From Fonsecaea monophora (taxonomy: Eukaryota; Ascomycota; Eurotiomycetes; Chaetothyriales; Herpotrichiellaceae), in assembly GCF_001642475.1 (NCBI RefSeq), contig NW_019173948.1, positions 1 through 64,000 of the forward strand: 64,000 nt of DNA. Reading direction: 5' to 3'. Made by a program: the position numbers and the translations under genes. This document shows positions 36,749 through 46,639 of this stretch, piece after piece. The stretch's first letter is position 1, and each line of letters starts with the position of its first letter. The notes under the pieces were generated by a model that searched no databases, was not told where the DNA came from, and was given only the letters and a program-made list of their open reading frames with translations.

Positions 36749-37444
36749 GCACAGAGATATACGGTCGGGAATGAGGGGACTGCAAACTCTGCAGGGAAGG
36801 TGTTTGGATGGGAGACCATCCTGGGAGGGGCTATAGTTGGGTTTCTTGGCTGCCTGAGTATAATATTTAATCGGAAGATAGTGATATACATTGACAGCAG
36901 AATGTAGTTCAATCCCTCGTTCAGTATGACCGTGTCTACTCAGATCCGTCTCGGATATACCGGAGATGGCGGAGATGATGGAGACACGGAGATGGTCGGA
37001 CGACCGGGCTTCTTGGCAAACGGTCGATTACATCCTCGGTGGATTTCGGTTGGTAACTTTTCTCGACTTTCTCTTACCACATGGGCTCCTGAGTGGGCAT
37101 CTAAAATCGCATGCTTCAGTCGTGATTCGATGGCAATTGATACCTCTCCCGCTATCTTTGCTTCTTCCTCCCGCCCAGATCTCAATGCCCGGGTCGTTTC
37201 ATCTCGCCTTTGGCCGGAGCAATAATCATTTCTCAACCTTTGCTTACCTAGTCCTAGTTGCTCCGGTTGTATTTGCCCACCGCTGATTCATTTAGTTCTA
37301 CTGATCTGCGCGTATAGATGAAGCTGTTGGTTGAAATGGACTGGCAAGCACACTCTCTGTTTCCTTTTTAACCTGCTAACTGCTCTCTCTACTTACCATC
37401 GCGCCTCTCGCTTCTCGGGTCTGAAGTATCATTGGATTCTCAGC
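36749..37444. promoter_or_regulatory. Region upstream of the MFS transporter
   Basis: This 700-base spacer between genes of the same orientation has a pyrimidine-rich leader before 37445. No coding frame is supported. Confidence 0.45.
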
Positions 37445-39088
37445 ATGGAAGTAATAGGCTCTGAGAATGTGGGCACAAAGACAAACGAAAGCCCCTCTCC
37501 GGACGAGTCCCAGGAGCTGTCGCTCACTGGAAAGGACCATGCACAGCCTGAAGTCGAAGAGTCAATGGACGCAAGGATTGAGAGACTGGGACGCGAGCGG
37601 CCGCCCACGTTCAGGTCAATTTGGTCTGAACTCGCATTCGTGTTCAGCATAGTGATGTCCCAGATTATAACGGAGTATTTTGTTGCGGGGTTCAATGTCA
37701 TACTGCCCACGCTCATCGAAGAGCTCGGGATTCCTCAGTCGTCTATTGTCTGGCCAGCTACAGCTCCCTCTTTGGTCATTGCGAGCATGCTTCTGGTATT
37801 TGGCAGGCTTGGTGACATGTTCGGGGGATTCCCTGTATATATCGCTGGCTTGGTTTGGCTGTTGATATGGAGCATTGTCTGTGGCTTCAGTACTTCTCCG
37901 CTCATGTTGGTCTTCTGTCGAGCGTTACAAGGCCTTGGAGCAGCCGCCTATCTGCCGACAGGGGTTATGCTGATGGGGAGTGCTTATCGGCCTGGACCGC
38001 GCAAGAACCTGGTTTTTGCATTGTATGGCACTTTCGCCGTGGTCGGATTTTTCGTGGGAATTTTCTGTGGCGGCCTGGTCAGCCAGTTTCTGCGTTGGGG
38101 CTGGTTCTTCTGGATCGGGGCCTTTCTTGTCACCACTACCGCCTTCACCTCGATTCTATCTATACCCAATGATCGGAAAGAACGGCGGAAGAACAAAATT
38201 CCCATGGATTGGCTCGGTGTCATGACGATAGTGCCCGGATTGGTCCTTGTGGTTTTCGCAATCACTGAATCAGCACATGCTCAACGAGGCTGGCAGACAC
38301 CTTATATCCCCACCTTGTTTTGCGTGGGCTGCATATTGCTACTGGTCGCCGTATATGTGGAAGGTTGGAAAGCCCAGTACCCATTACTACCTGGTGATAT
38401 CTTCACGGTTCCATGCATGGTGCAACTCATCATTGCGATGCTATTCCTCTATGGAAACATTGGCGTCCTGTTGCTCTACGGCACCTTGTACTTCCAGAAC
38501 ATCATGGGTGCCACTTCTATCCAGGTTGTCGCGTGGTGGACGCCAATGGTGGTTGGGGGAGTCATCATAAGTACTTTGGAAGGGTTCATCCTCCACCTGG
38601 TCTCGGGTCGCCTGCTCTTGATCATTTCATGTCTGGGGGGAATTGGGGCTCAGCTGCTTCTTGCTTGTATTCCAGAAGGCGGAAACTATTGGGCCTGGGT
38701 CTTTCCGGCATGTATTCTGGGTACGATTGGCATCGATCTCTCGTACAATCTCCTGGCTGTCTTTATTACCACACAGATGCCGAGGGCACGACAGGGGCTG
38801 GCAGGTGGACTGATCAACTCGGTCTTGCAGCTGGGATTTGCTCTGCTCCTGGGGTTCTGCGACATTATTCAATCATACACTGTGGACGGATCGGGGCTGA
38901 GACAAAGCTACAAGAACACCTTCTGGTTGGGCGTGGGTGCTGGTGGTGTGGCTTTGGTGCTGGTCACGATCTGGGGCAGGGTCCCGAAGGCGAAAAGCGA
39001 TCTTACGACGGATGAGAAGCTGGAGCTACAACGGGAGGCCGCACGGCTTGCTGAGGCCTCATGTGGCAGGGCTGTTGAGATTCAGTAA
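37445..39088 (+). CDS. MFS transporter, DHA2-like (14 helices)
   Basis: A single exon encodes 548 residues. The start is the first ATG; the frame upstream has only a TTG. About 60 acidic cytosolic residues are followed by helices from SELAFVFSIVMSQIITEYFV onward. MFS motif A between helices 2 and 3 is FGRLGDMFGGFPVYIAG. The count of hydrophobic segments is close to 14, and the helix 5 region reads FALYGTFAVVGFFVGIFCGG, as in the Atr1/aminotriazole-resistance branch of DHA2. It is a proton-coupled export or exchange carrier, likely of the plasma membrane. The substrate is unknown: relatives handle drugs, boron or ammonium. No introns are needed, which is unusual among its neighbours. Confidence 0.88.
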   Translation: MEVIGSENVGTKTNESPSPDESQELSLTGKDHAQPEVEESMDARIERLGRERPPTFRSIWSELAFVFSIVMSQIITEYFVAGFNVILPTLIEELGIPQSSIVWPATAPSLVIASMLLVFGRLGDMFGGFPVYIAGLVWLLIWSIVCGFSTSPLMLVFCRALQGLGAAAYLPTGVMLMGSAYRPGPRKNLVFALYGTFAVVGFFVGIFCGGLVSQFLRWGWFFWIGAFLVTTTAFTSILSIPNDRKERRKNKIPMDWLGVMTIVPGLVLVVFAITESAHAQRGWQTPYIPTLFCVGCILLLVAVYVEGWKAQYPLLPGDIFTVPCMVQLIIAMLFLYGNIGVLLLYGTLYFQNIMGATSIQVVAWWTPMVVGGVIISTLEGFILHLVSGRLLLIISCLGGIGAQLLLACIPEGGNYWAWVFPACILGTIGIDLSYNLLAVFITTQMPRARQGLAGGLINSVLQLGFALLLGFCDIIQSYTVDGSGLRQSYKNTFWLGVGAGGVALVLVTIWGRVPKAKSDLTTDEKLELQREAARLAEASCGRAVEIQ

Positions 39089-39909
39089 CCATTGTGTGTT
39101 GTGACTCGCCGTTTAGATCCCATCTAGCTCGAAAGTCCCATATCATCCTACTTTACCTTACAATGTATGGAATCTGCCTTATCCTGTCTTTAAGCTGTCT
39201 TGAGCACCGGGTATCCTTGCTGATGTACTGGTTGAGTACAAGGAGGTACCTAGCTACCTAGGTACGCTTGGACAGGTATATGTAGAGTAGTATATCTGCC
39301 CTTACCGTATTTGGACTAGCTCATTTTGTGACCCTCCAACCAAAGTCTCAAGCTGCGCCTGTTGCAGGCATGACATCGACTCTTCCCTGCTTCAGGCCCC
39401 TCGATGTAATCTCCAGCCTGCGATAACTCCATATCTTCCTCCGATACTTCTCATCGCACATTAGCCAATTATTTGACGGAAAAGCATCGTCCCCGCGCAT
39501 CAGCCACATTTCGAAGAGAATGCCAAAGTGCCGGTGATGAGATCGAGTGGCACTTCAGCCACAATCCGTGCCCTAGTCCGCGCGAAGTCTCGGAATCAGC
39601 ACCGCCACTTCCTGACACCAGCAAACGGGCAAGGAAGCGCTACGGCCAGCGGTGTCGTTCAGCAGGCCACACTGCCGTTTATCATCTCTGCGACTTCAGG
39701 AAGTTCGGCTGCCGAAGAAGACAGGCGCACTGCGGCTGGACTGTGACCCCGGAGAGAACTCGATCCTTCTCCCAAGGCGTTCTCTCTACAACCCTTCTGC
39801 CTGCCCGGTGTTGTCAACAAATAAACGTTCAGGTACTGCCGTGCGACAATGTTAGGACATCGACTCTTTGTGACTTACCTTGACAATAAACAAACTCACC
39901 AATGTGACA
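39089..39909. other. Intergenic region with a short palindromic tract
   Basis: 820 bases. At 39245-39265 the words TACCTAG and ACCTAGGT form an imperfect palindrome, possibly a scar of a small mobile element. The rest has no supported gene. Confidence 0.4.
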
Positions 39910-41493
39910 ATGGTGGATGACAACAAAGAGGACATCAACCGGAAACACCACACTATTGTCGCTCGGGTCCTCACAGCATGCGCTCGCCTGCTCCGCTCAT
40001 CAGCCCAAAGTTCTACTTCGACATCGCAATTCAACACTGAGTCCTCTTTTCGGGAGACGCTTCTAGAACACTACGGAGAAAATTCCAGCAATAATCCTGA
40101 CCGAAAGAACGAAATGAAGACAAAACTCACGGGAGAACATGGGGCGTTGCAACAGACCATTGAAGACGGCTCCTTCTGGGAGATACCCAATCTAGAGCTC
40201 CTCCAATTGATCAAAGCAGATTTCCCCCAGGAACTGGAACGGCTCAAGAATGCCACGTTTCTCCGAAACACCAATACGTCTCGCCCGGCAGGGCCTTCGA
40301 TTTCAGAATTGTTGTTTGACCATGATTATCCCGAGATCAATCGTACGCTCGTTGGTGTTTTGGCGCTCCGCTGGATTCACAAAGGCGACTACGTGACTTT
40401 TGTGGGCACACAGGCACCGCCCGCCGTTGTGCTGAAACGCGATTCCTTTAACTGGCTCCGCAGTCTCTTCGAAAAGGGCCTTACGTCCGCAGAGGACACC
40501 TACGCGCTCATAGTATCAATGGTCATCAATGACCTGGGGAAAGATCCCAGCCTTGCCACGGACTATGCGGCACGGGTCGGAGTTGATATCTCCAAGGTCA
40601 ATCATGACATGATACTCTCTTACGCAGTCAAGGCCGGGATGGTTCCTGTGTTGGATCGCCTGACGGAGCAAGATAAGGATTATCTCCTTTTGGGCATCAA
40701 ATTGGGATCGGACTTTAATTTCGGGCAGCTGGCACAAGCCGAAAATGCGCCAGCTTCACTCTCGGGACTTGTGGAAATGCGAGGTCACGATCGAGCCTTT
40801 GAGATGCGGTTTATGGAGCAAATCCTCGACCTTGCGGGAGCCGCGGGACACGAAGACTGGACTTGTGCTAAGAAGATGATAGAGCCGATCTTCCAGTCGT
40901 ACAACAACGTATACGACGTTGCGCACGGCATCATCCAGGCACGGATGGATGTCAGAGAAGGCTACGACATCATTCTGATCCGAAAGCTGGAACTGCTCCA
41001 CAGAGCGGGCTATTCGCGACAACTGAACGTCAAAAGGGAAGCCGATCGTGCTTTGATGCGACTGTTCTGTCTGGGCAACACATCGAGTCCGGAAGAAGCT
41101 GAAGTGTTCCATGTTGCCTTGACGGAGCGTATCTCTGCCGACGTGCGGGGAAAGTTGATCCAGGGCCTCAATGTGGATGGATCAGTGGAAGCACCCGCTG
41201 TGCAACCGACCTATATTCCAGCAATGCTGACCAAGGCTTTGGGAAACACCCCGAGTGGCACCCAAGAAGACAAGATCAGGGTAATCACGGCAATGCTGCG
41301 ATATCTCACCCGCTGCATGACGGTGGAAGATTCGCGCTTAAAGAAGCTACCACGAGGTGTGACAGTGATTGAAAGAGACGTGCGAAAGATCGGTCCCGTG
41401 CTGGATAGCGAAGAGTTTAGACACGATCCAGATATCCTTGACCGGGAAGAGATTCCGGAGGACCAAGTCGCAAATATGGCTCGAGGATATTGA
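39910..41493 (+). CDS. Conserved-looking hypothetical protein, 527 residues
   Basis: The intronless frame starts at the first in-frame ATG (MVDDNKEDINRKHH); upstream the frame opens only with TTG. The protein is soluble-looking, with no signal peptide or membrane span. The segment IVSMVINDLGKDPSLATDYA, followed by VNHDMILSYAVKAGMVP, has the His/Asp-rich helical look of an HD-type or all-helical domain, but the metal-binding HD pair is not clear. Later parts are helical and charged (YNNVYDVAHGIIQARMDVREG). Composition and codon use are coding-like throughout. I believe it matches a fungus-restricted family of unknown function, without being able to name it. Direction and spacing give no hint of partners. 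Confidence 0.72.
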   Translation: MVDDNKEDINRKHHTIVARVLTACARLLRSSAQSSTSTSQFNTESSFRETLLEHYGENSSNNPDRKNEMKTKLTGEHGALQQTIEDGSFWEIPNLELLQLIKADFPQELERLKNATFLRNTNTSRPAGPSISELLFDHDYPEINRTLVGVLALRWIHKGDYVTFVGTQAPPAVVLKRDSFNWLRSLFEKGLTSAEDTYALIVSMVINDLGKDPSLATDYAARVGVDISKVNHDMILSYAVKAGMVPVLDRLTEQDKDYLLLGIKLGSDFNFGQLAQAENAPASLSGLVEMRGHDRAFEMRFMEQILDLAGAAGHEDWTCAKKMIEPIFQSYNNVYDVAHGIIQARMDVREGYDIILIRKLELLHRAGYSRQLNVKREADRALMRLFCLGNTSSPEEAEVFHVALTERISADVRGKLIQGLNVDGSVEAPAVQPTYIPAMLTKALGNTPSGTQEDKIRVITAMLRYLTRCMTVEDSRLKKLPRGVTVIERDVRKIGPVLDSEEFRHDPDILDREEIPEDQVANMARGY

Positions 41494-42371
41494 CCAATTC
41501 TGCGGATTCCCAGCCTGGATGGATCTTCGACATTGGGAAACCTTTTTCCCACCAACCATTACCAAAGAGATGGGCAAGGGTAAAGAACAATCAATACGTC
41601 AAGATTATATGTGGCTGAGGACAAGGCGCCACCAGGCAGCAAGCAGGCTGGCAGGGCAGTATTTGGATCGACAGGAACCTCGGTTACCAAACGGGTGCCA
41701 AATTCTTGGCATCGCATGACACACACGCACATCATAGGCACGTTTTTCTTCGGAGTTCCAGGATGATTATTATGGATCGGCGATGCGAGATTTTGCCGAC
41801 TCCGAAGGTCGGAGATGGATTTTACTACGGGGACTGGCTTTGACTACTGGCATATCAAATTCTCACGCGACTTGCAGCCTCGCCCACTTTTTCTTATCGG
41901 CCTCTCAGCCTCCCCCCTTCCAGTCGCAACCTATCTCGATTCTCTCCTTTTTTTCTTGCGCTCTCTGGCATGTGCTCCGGTCGAAGCGCCCATTGATCAG
42001 ACCCACTGGCTTCCTAGGGTTTCGTCTTGTCAGATATAATCATGCAAAGCATAACAGATCTTGTGTGATACCGAGGCTGATTAACGGCGGTGCCTTTGCA
42101 GTGGCTCCCTTTTGCGTGTTTCTTAATATTCCTGTTTCATTCCTCGCCACCCCGTGCGCTCTTTTTCTTGTTTCTTTCATCGTTGTGTTTGTATTTCACT
42201 CCCTGGTTTCTGTATCCTGGTCCGCGTCGAGGCGAAGTATCTTTCTTACTTAAGACTTACTTCTATACCTCTGATTTTCGTCATCGTCTCTTTTGGTTTG
42301 TGTCGGAAAAGCTGACACTAAGCCACTTGATCGATCCTGTTCTGGTTTCTCTCGCGAGATTTGGACCCAAG
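41494..42371. promoter_or_regulatory. Promoter and pyrimidine-rich leader of the peroxidase
   Basis: The last 500 bases before the peroxidase ATG are strongly pyrimidine-rich (for example around 41885-41960 and 42110-42200), typical of a long fungal 5' leader. The peroxidase frame stays open upstream to 42090 but has no ATG there. Confidence 0.5.
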
Positions 42372-43460
42372 ATGTCGATATCACCTGCGCCGTCGTCCCA
42401 GATACCTGACACGAATCAGGAACCTCATCCGCCCTCTCCGACCGACGGCCAACTTGACCAGGTCAAGCAAGCGATCATCTCCCTCCTCGACCAGCCGGGC
42501 TATGACGACGGCAGCGCGGGCCCCGTCCTGGTGCGACTCGCGTGGCACAGCGCTGGGACGTACGACGCGCAGAGCAACACGGGCGGCTCCAACGGGGCAG
42601 GGATGCGATACGAGAAGGAGGGCGGCGACCCGGCCAACGCGGGCTTGCAGCACGCGCGGGCCTTTCTCGAGCCCGTGAAGCGGCGGTTCCCCTGGATTAC
42701 GTACGCGGACCTGTGGACGCTGGCGGCCGTGGTGGCGATCCGCGCCATGGGCGGGCCCGACATCGCCTGGATGGGCGGCCGCACCGACTTCGCCGACGAC
42801 TCGCGCGTGCCGCCGCGCGGGCGCCTGCCCGACGGGGCCAAGGGCGCCGACCACCTCCGCCACATCTTCTACCGCATGGGCTTTTGTGACCGCGAGATCG
42901 TCTGCCTCAGCGGCGCGCACAACCTGGGTCGCTGCCACGCCGACCGCTCCGGCTTCGACGGCAAATGGGTCAACAACCCCACCCGCTTCAGTAACATGTA
43001 CTTCAAGCTGCTGCGCATGCACGACTGGAAGCAAAAGACCCTGCCTAACGGTGTGATGCAGTACGTCTACGTCGACGAGGACGAGGACGAGGACGGGGAG
43101 GCCGAGACGGGGGAAAAAGCCGACGAGCTGATGATGTTGCCCTCGGACATGGCCCTGCTGCACGACCCGAGCTTCCGCGTCTGGGTCGACCGCTACGCCG
43201 ACGACAAGGACCTCTTCTTCGCAGACTTCGCCGCCGTTTTTGCCCGTCTGCTCGAGCTGGGCATCAAGCGCGACCCGGTTTCCGGCGCCGTAATCAACGA
43301 GGATAATCTCCAGGGCGGGTATCGCAGCGCGCCCAAGAAGAGTGATACCCCCCAGGCGACGACGAAGACGACGACGACGACAACAGCAGCAGCACCGGTG
43401 CCTAAGCAGGACAATGTGTCAAGATCGAGTAGCGGCAATAACAGAACGTCCAAGCTGTAA
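42372..43460 (+). CDS. Cytosolic class I haem peroxidase (cytochrome c peroxidase-like)
   Basis: It reduces hydrogen peroxide using a haem cofactor. A single exon gives 362 residues. Distal residues Arg55, Trp58 and His59 lie in VRLAWHSAGTYD; the proximal haem ligand is His183 in LSGAHNLGRCH. Trp199 (GKWVNNP), at the position of CcP Trp191, and Asp259 (MMLPSDMALLHD), at that of Asp235, are both present, so the protein-radical type of chemistry is possible. There is no mitochondrial presequence, unlike classical CcP, so a cytosolic form is likely. An acidic insert (residues ~234-252, DEDEDEDGEAETGEKADE) sits before MMLP. The Thr/Ser-rich tail of about 50 residues looks disordered. The electron donor is not predictable. 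Confidence 0.92.
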   Translation: MSISPAPSSQIPDTNQEPHPPSPTDGQLDQVKQAIISLLDQPGYDDGSAGPVLVRLAWHSAGTYDAQSNTGGSNGAGMRYEKEGGDPANAGLQHARAFLEPVKRRFPWITYADLWTLAAVVAIRAMGGPDIAWMGGRTDFADDSRVPPRGRLPDGAKGADHLRHIFYRMGFCDREIVCLSGAHNLGRCHADRSGFDGKWVNNPTRFSNMYFKLLRMHDWKQKTLPNGVMQYVYVDEDEDEDGEAETGEKADELMMLPSDMALLHDPSFRVWVDRYADDKDLFFADFAAVFARLLELGIKRDPVSGAVINEDNLQGGYRSAPKKSDTPQATTKTTTTTTAAAPVPKQDNVSRSSSGNNRTSKL

Positions 43461-43546
43461 GCCATAGCACTTGCATTTGCACTTGGAACTTGCACTTGGA
43501 CGTTCGTTCGACTTGTCAATATGATACAAAGTCCCGAGTGTTTTGT

Positions 43547-43569
43547 GTATATATATATATATTATATAT
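43547..43569. repeat. (TA)n microsatellite
   Basis: Nearly pure TA repeat of about 23 bases in the 3' flank of the peroxidase gene. Confidence 0.85.
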
Positions 43570-43769
43570 GCCCCGAACAGCACTTCGTCCAGTACCATTT
43601 TTGTTCAGGAAACAGAGCCAGGCCGCTTTAATCGCGCACGTGACGGAGCGTTGAGGGAGCCGCGGCAGAGTACGGAAGAGCGCCATGGGAGCACGCCAGA
43701 GCCCTGAGAGAGCCAGCGGGAGGGCTATCTTAATTTCATTCGTAGAAGCCAATTCGAGTCTGTTGATTC

Positions 43770-43870
43770 TTCTTGAGCTCTCCTTAATAACGCGATTAAT
43801 ATTAATTACTAATGATTAATCTTAGCTACTATAATGTCGTAAGATAGCTTTCTATATATCTACTCGCCGT
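43770..43870. repeat. AT-rich island, possible RIP-degraded repeat scar
   Basis: About 100 bases dominated by TAAT/TTAA/AGCTA words, much more AT-rich than the surroundings, abutting the decayed gene. This is how short remnants of repeats mutated by repeat-induced point mutation look. It is too short to identify. Confidence 0.35.
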
Positions 43871-43928
43871 ACTCGAAAAATAGTGACTGGAGCCCAGGGC
43901 CCCTCTCTTTTCCTTTCTTGGGCCGTGG

Positions 43929-44510
43929 TTAGGGCGACGGATAGGTAGGCCGATCAAACACAGCATACACGGCCTGTACCTGGTCGAGATAGAAGCCAGC
44001 GCGTCCTCGGAAACCGATCAGGATGCGATTCCCTTCGACTGTTTCACTTCCTGCCCAAGTTTGCTGCTCGCCACCAAATGCAATCTCTCTGTTGGACTTC
44101 GTGACGATCTTGATGAAGGAGACGATTTGATTGTTGAACCTGCCGTTTGGATTTGTCCTCGTCCAAACATCAAATCTGTCAATTTTGTCCTGCCAATCAA
44201 TGGATTGTCCCCATTGTCTACCTCCATTTTTGCCATGGGGCTCGTGAAGTTCCTGGTCACCTCCATTGGCGAATCGATACCGAACCCGCAGCTGGTCAAT
44301 GACAGCGCCACGCACGTCGTGTCCGACCCGGATCTTGTCGTCCACAATTTGTGGTAATTGGTAAGAGTTAATTTGTTGTAAACCTTCCGGGCATCTTGCA
44401 ATACGGGAGTAGGACCTCGTTTTCCAGCTCAACACTGTGCCGCCCTTGGCCGAGTATTGGCTGAATCTGAGTGCGAAATCGAATATTTTGTCGTTTTTTG
44501 GGACAAGCAA
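43929..44510 (-). pseudogene. Jacalin-like lectin domain at the end of a decayed gene
   Basis: The frame ending at 43929 carries the three strands of a beta-prism (jacalin-like) domain: a VRGAVIDQLRVRYR strand, KIDRFDVWTRTNPNGRFNN with IVSFIKIVTKSNREIAFGG, and ILIGFRGRAGFYLDQVQAVY near the end. Such domains bind sugars. Upstream the frame continues to 44510 and beyond without a clear N-terminus, and the pieces of DNA before it are broken by stops in all frames. I therefore call it the 3' remnant of a gene, though an undetected exon structure could rescue it. Whether anything is expressed is unknown. Confidence 0.5.
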
Positions 44511-45270
44511 CCCCGTAACATCCGAACAGATGGTGGGAGAAGTCCAGAGAAAAGCCGAGCTCTCTGCTCAAATTCTGTAGCTAAACATCGAGGCCAATAT
44601 CAAGCCCAAGGGTGAACATGGCGCCCACTCCTAGAGAGTTCTTGATCTTGTTGATGTCTTCACTCTCGCGGACTTTGATCTGACAAATTCCACAGTAGAG
44701 ATTTCCTTACCTCCACCGACGAGATGTATCGGTTGCCAGCCCTCCTGAACAAGTCCAAGGAAGAACCAAAATCATGCCTGAAAGCCACTTCGCCTGTTTC
44801 ATACGTGGCTGTGACATTCCTAGCCACAACGACGATAGTCATAAACATGAAAGACTCTGAGTGTGCGTCCGAGGAAGAAAATGATTGCGAAATTTGTTAA
44901 ATCGGGGCCGAGAAACGACAACCTCGACTCGATGGACAAGACATGGGAGAGATCTCTGCGACCAAAACACAGGTTGCCTTGAGAGTGGCTGTAGCTGCCT
45001 CCAGCCTTCTCTACGCTTGCCCTGACAACTGCGTCAAGACGTTTATTGCGCAAGCGTTATATCCTTGACAGATGTGAGTCCTGGCGATTTGTCAGCTCGT
45101 GGAACCCATTGTAGCTTTCACGCAAGAGGGGATAGAACAATGAGAATCGCGACTGCTGGGGCTCGCCCGTGTTGCTTCCGATTTGGAGGTGTGAGGCTCT
45201 GGGGGTCTCTAAATCCTGTTTTTGACAACCGACACGCCAATCACGCAATCAGCATCTTCGCCGTCATGAG
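44511..45270 (-). pseudogene. Probable 5' remnants of the same decayed gene
   Basis: Between 44640 and 44850 the minus strand holds short coding-like pieces. One includes AGNRYISSVE, followed after a 31-base GT...AG interval by IKVRESEDINKIKNSLG. The spacing recalls the start of MACPF-type domains, which in some proteins precede a beta-prism domain. The Gly-rich block expected between the pieces is absent, and stops interrupt the rest. The match to that family is weak; it is a suggestion only. Confidence 0.25.
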
Positions 45271-46639
45271 TCAATAGGGGACGAAGTAGCAAACTTCAAT
45301 AACCCAAGAGGCGAGGTGCTCAACAAGATATAATATACACTCTGAGCGCTGAGGACGACACCCCCAACAAAATCCCTTGGCAGTAAAAGCGTTGGTGTAA
45401 TTAATCCGCTCGTCGAAAGAAATCCGCCTTCGATTGAAGCGGTCCTGCCGTGTCGGGAATAGTCGTACACTAGGCATGCCGCCGCTTTTCTCGTTTATTT
45501 AGAACCATGCTCTTCTCCCAACTCTCTCCTTCCAACCTCCTTTCTATTCACCTTCTTCGCGTGATTCTAGGGCTCTCTTACGGGAGAGCGCGTAGAGCCA
45601 TCAAAGGCACGCTGCGTTAATGCCTCAATAGATGACTGAAATTTTTTTTCCATCTCTGAAGTAGAGAAACAAGGGTCCTCGAGGCATCCCAAAAACCCCG
45701 ACAGACATCGAACGCATCATAGAAAGCTTTGGTCAATTCCTCCTAGCAGCGATTATAGAGTGAAAGAGGGCCCAATCCGGCTCTATCATGACCTGTGTTT
45801 CCGGCTCACGCGATCTGACCGGAAAGACATCTCCTGTGCCCATTTCTGGGCTTCCCATTCACCTCTAGAACATGTTAGAATTACACTGCTGCATGGACCA
45901 TACATGCGGTCTCAACCTCGCATCTGAATAATGCGGTCAGGATGAACCTCACTCACCCCGCAGGGTACCCCGTGGGCTAATCTTGGCCAAGGCGCCCGCT
46001 CCGTCATGGAGATGAAAAAGCCATGCACGAGTCAACTTCGTTCTTCGGGCATCTGCAGGATGGAATCACAGACCTGACCCCGGGGTTTTGTCCTTGGCTG
46101 AGAAGACTGTTGGGCTCGTGCGCCGGTTCAACTAAGTGAAACCGTCCGTTGTTCTGTGCAAGGTGCCTTCTCTTGGTCTGCGAATTGGAAGGCTCCTATG
46201 GCTTTTCCGAAGCCACGATATACAGCCTGGGCACTCCATACACCGCTGTGCCCGCCGTGGTGGTCTGAATCGCTATGAAGGAATAATGGCTCTCGACCTG
46301 GCCACTTTACATCTCGGCAGGGCATGTCTGCCACCCTGGAACGAGACGATCGGACAGGATGGCTTACCATGGCGTTCGGACGTGCTAAACAGCGACTGCC
46401 GCAGAGGTTCGTGACCCGTCTTGCACACCAGCTCGTACCTATAACCCTGGAATGGAAACTCTGGAGGGAATTGAACGTTCCTGGTAGATTGACTCGAAAA
46501 GAAATCATAAGGGATAGTTTACATGTCCATTTGAGCACTCTCGACCTTCTATTGTAGACTTGTGTTTCGCCATAGGGTCCTGGTGTCCGATTTTTCAGGA
46601 TCTGGTGTCTCTTCATGTGCTTGCCTTCGCGCCCTTCCG
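45271..46639. other. 1.4 kb gene-free region
   Basis: This lies between the decayed gene and the CFEM receptor. Frames are short, with no motif. No repeat is evident. Confidence 0.45.

Larger units (their letters stand above)
43461..43928. other. Convergent spacer with simple repeats
   Basis: This contains a TA microsatellite and an AT-rich island (both listed) between the peroxidase and the decayed lectin gene. It marks the change from core-like to accessory-like DNA. Confidence 0.5.

Noticed and set aside
42090..42371. N-terminal extension of the peroxidase containing a hydrophobic segment
   Set aside because: The frame is open but contains no ATG before 42372; the sequence is a pyrimidine-rich leader.
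42381..43163. 260-codon frame antisense to the peroxidase
   Set aside because: It arises from the strong third-position GC of the peroxidase exon; Val/Ala/Gly/His-rich with no motif.
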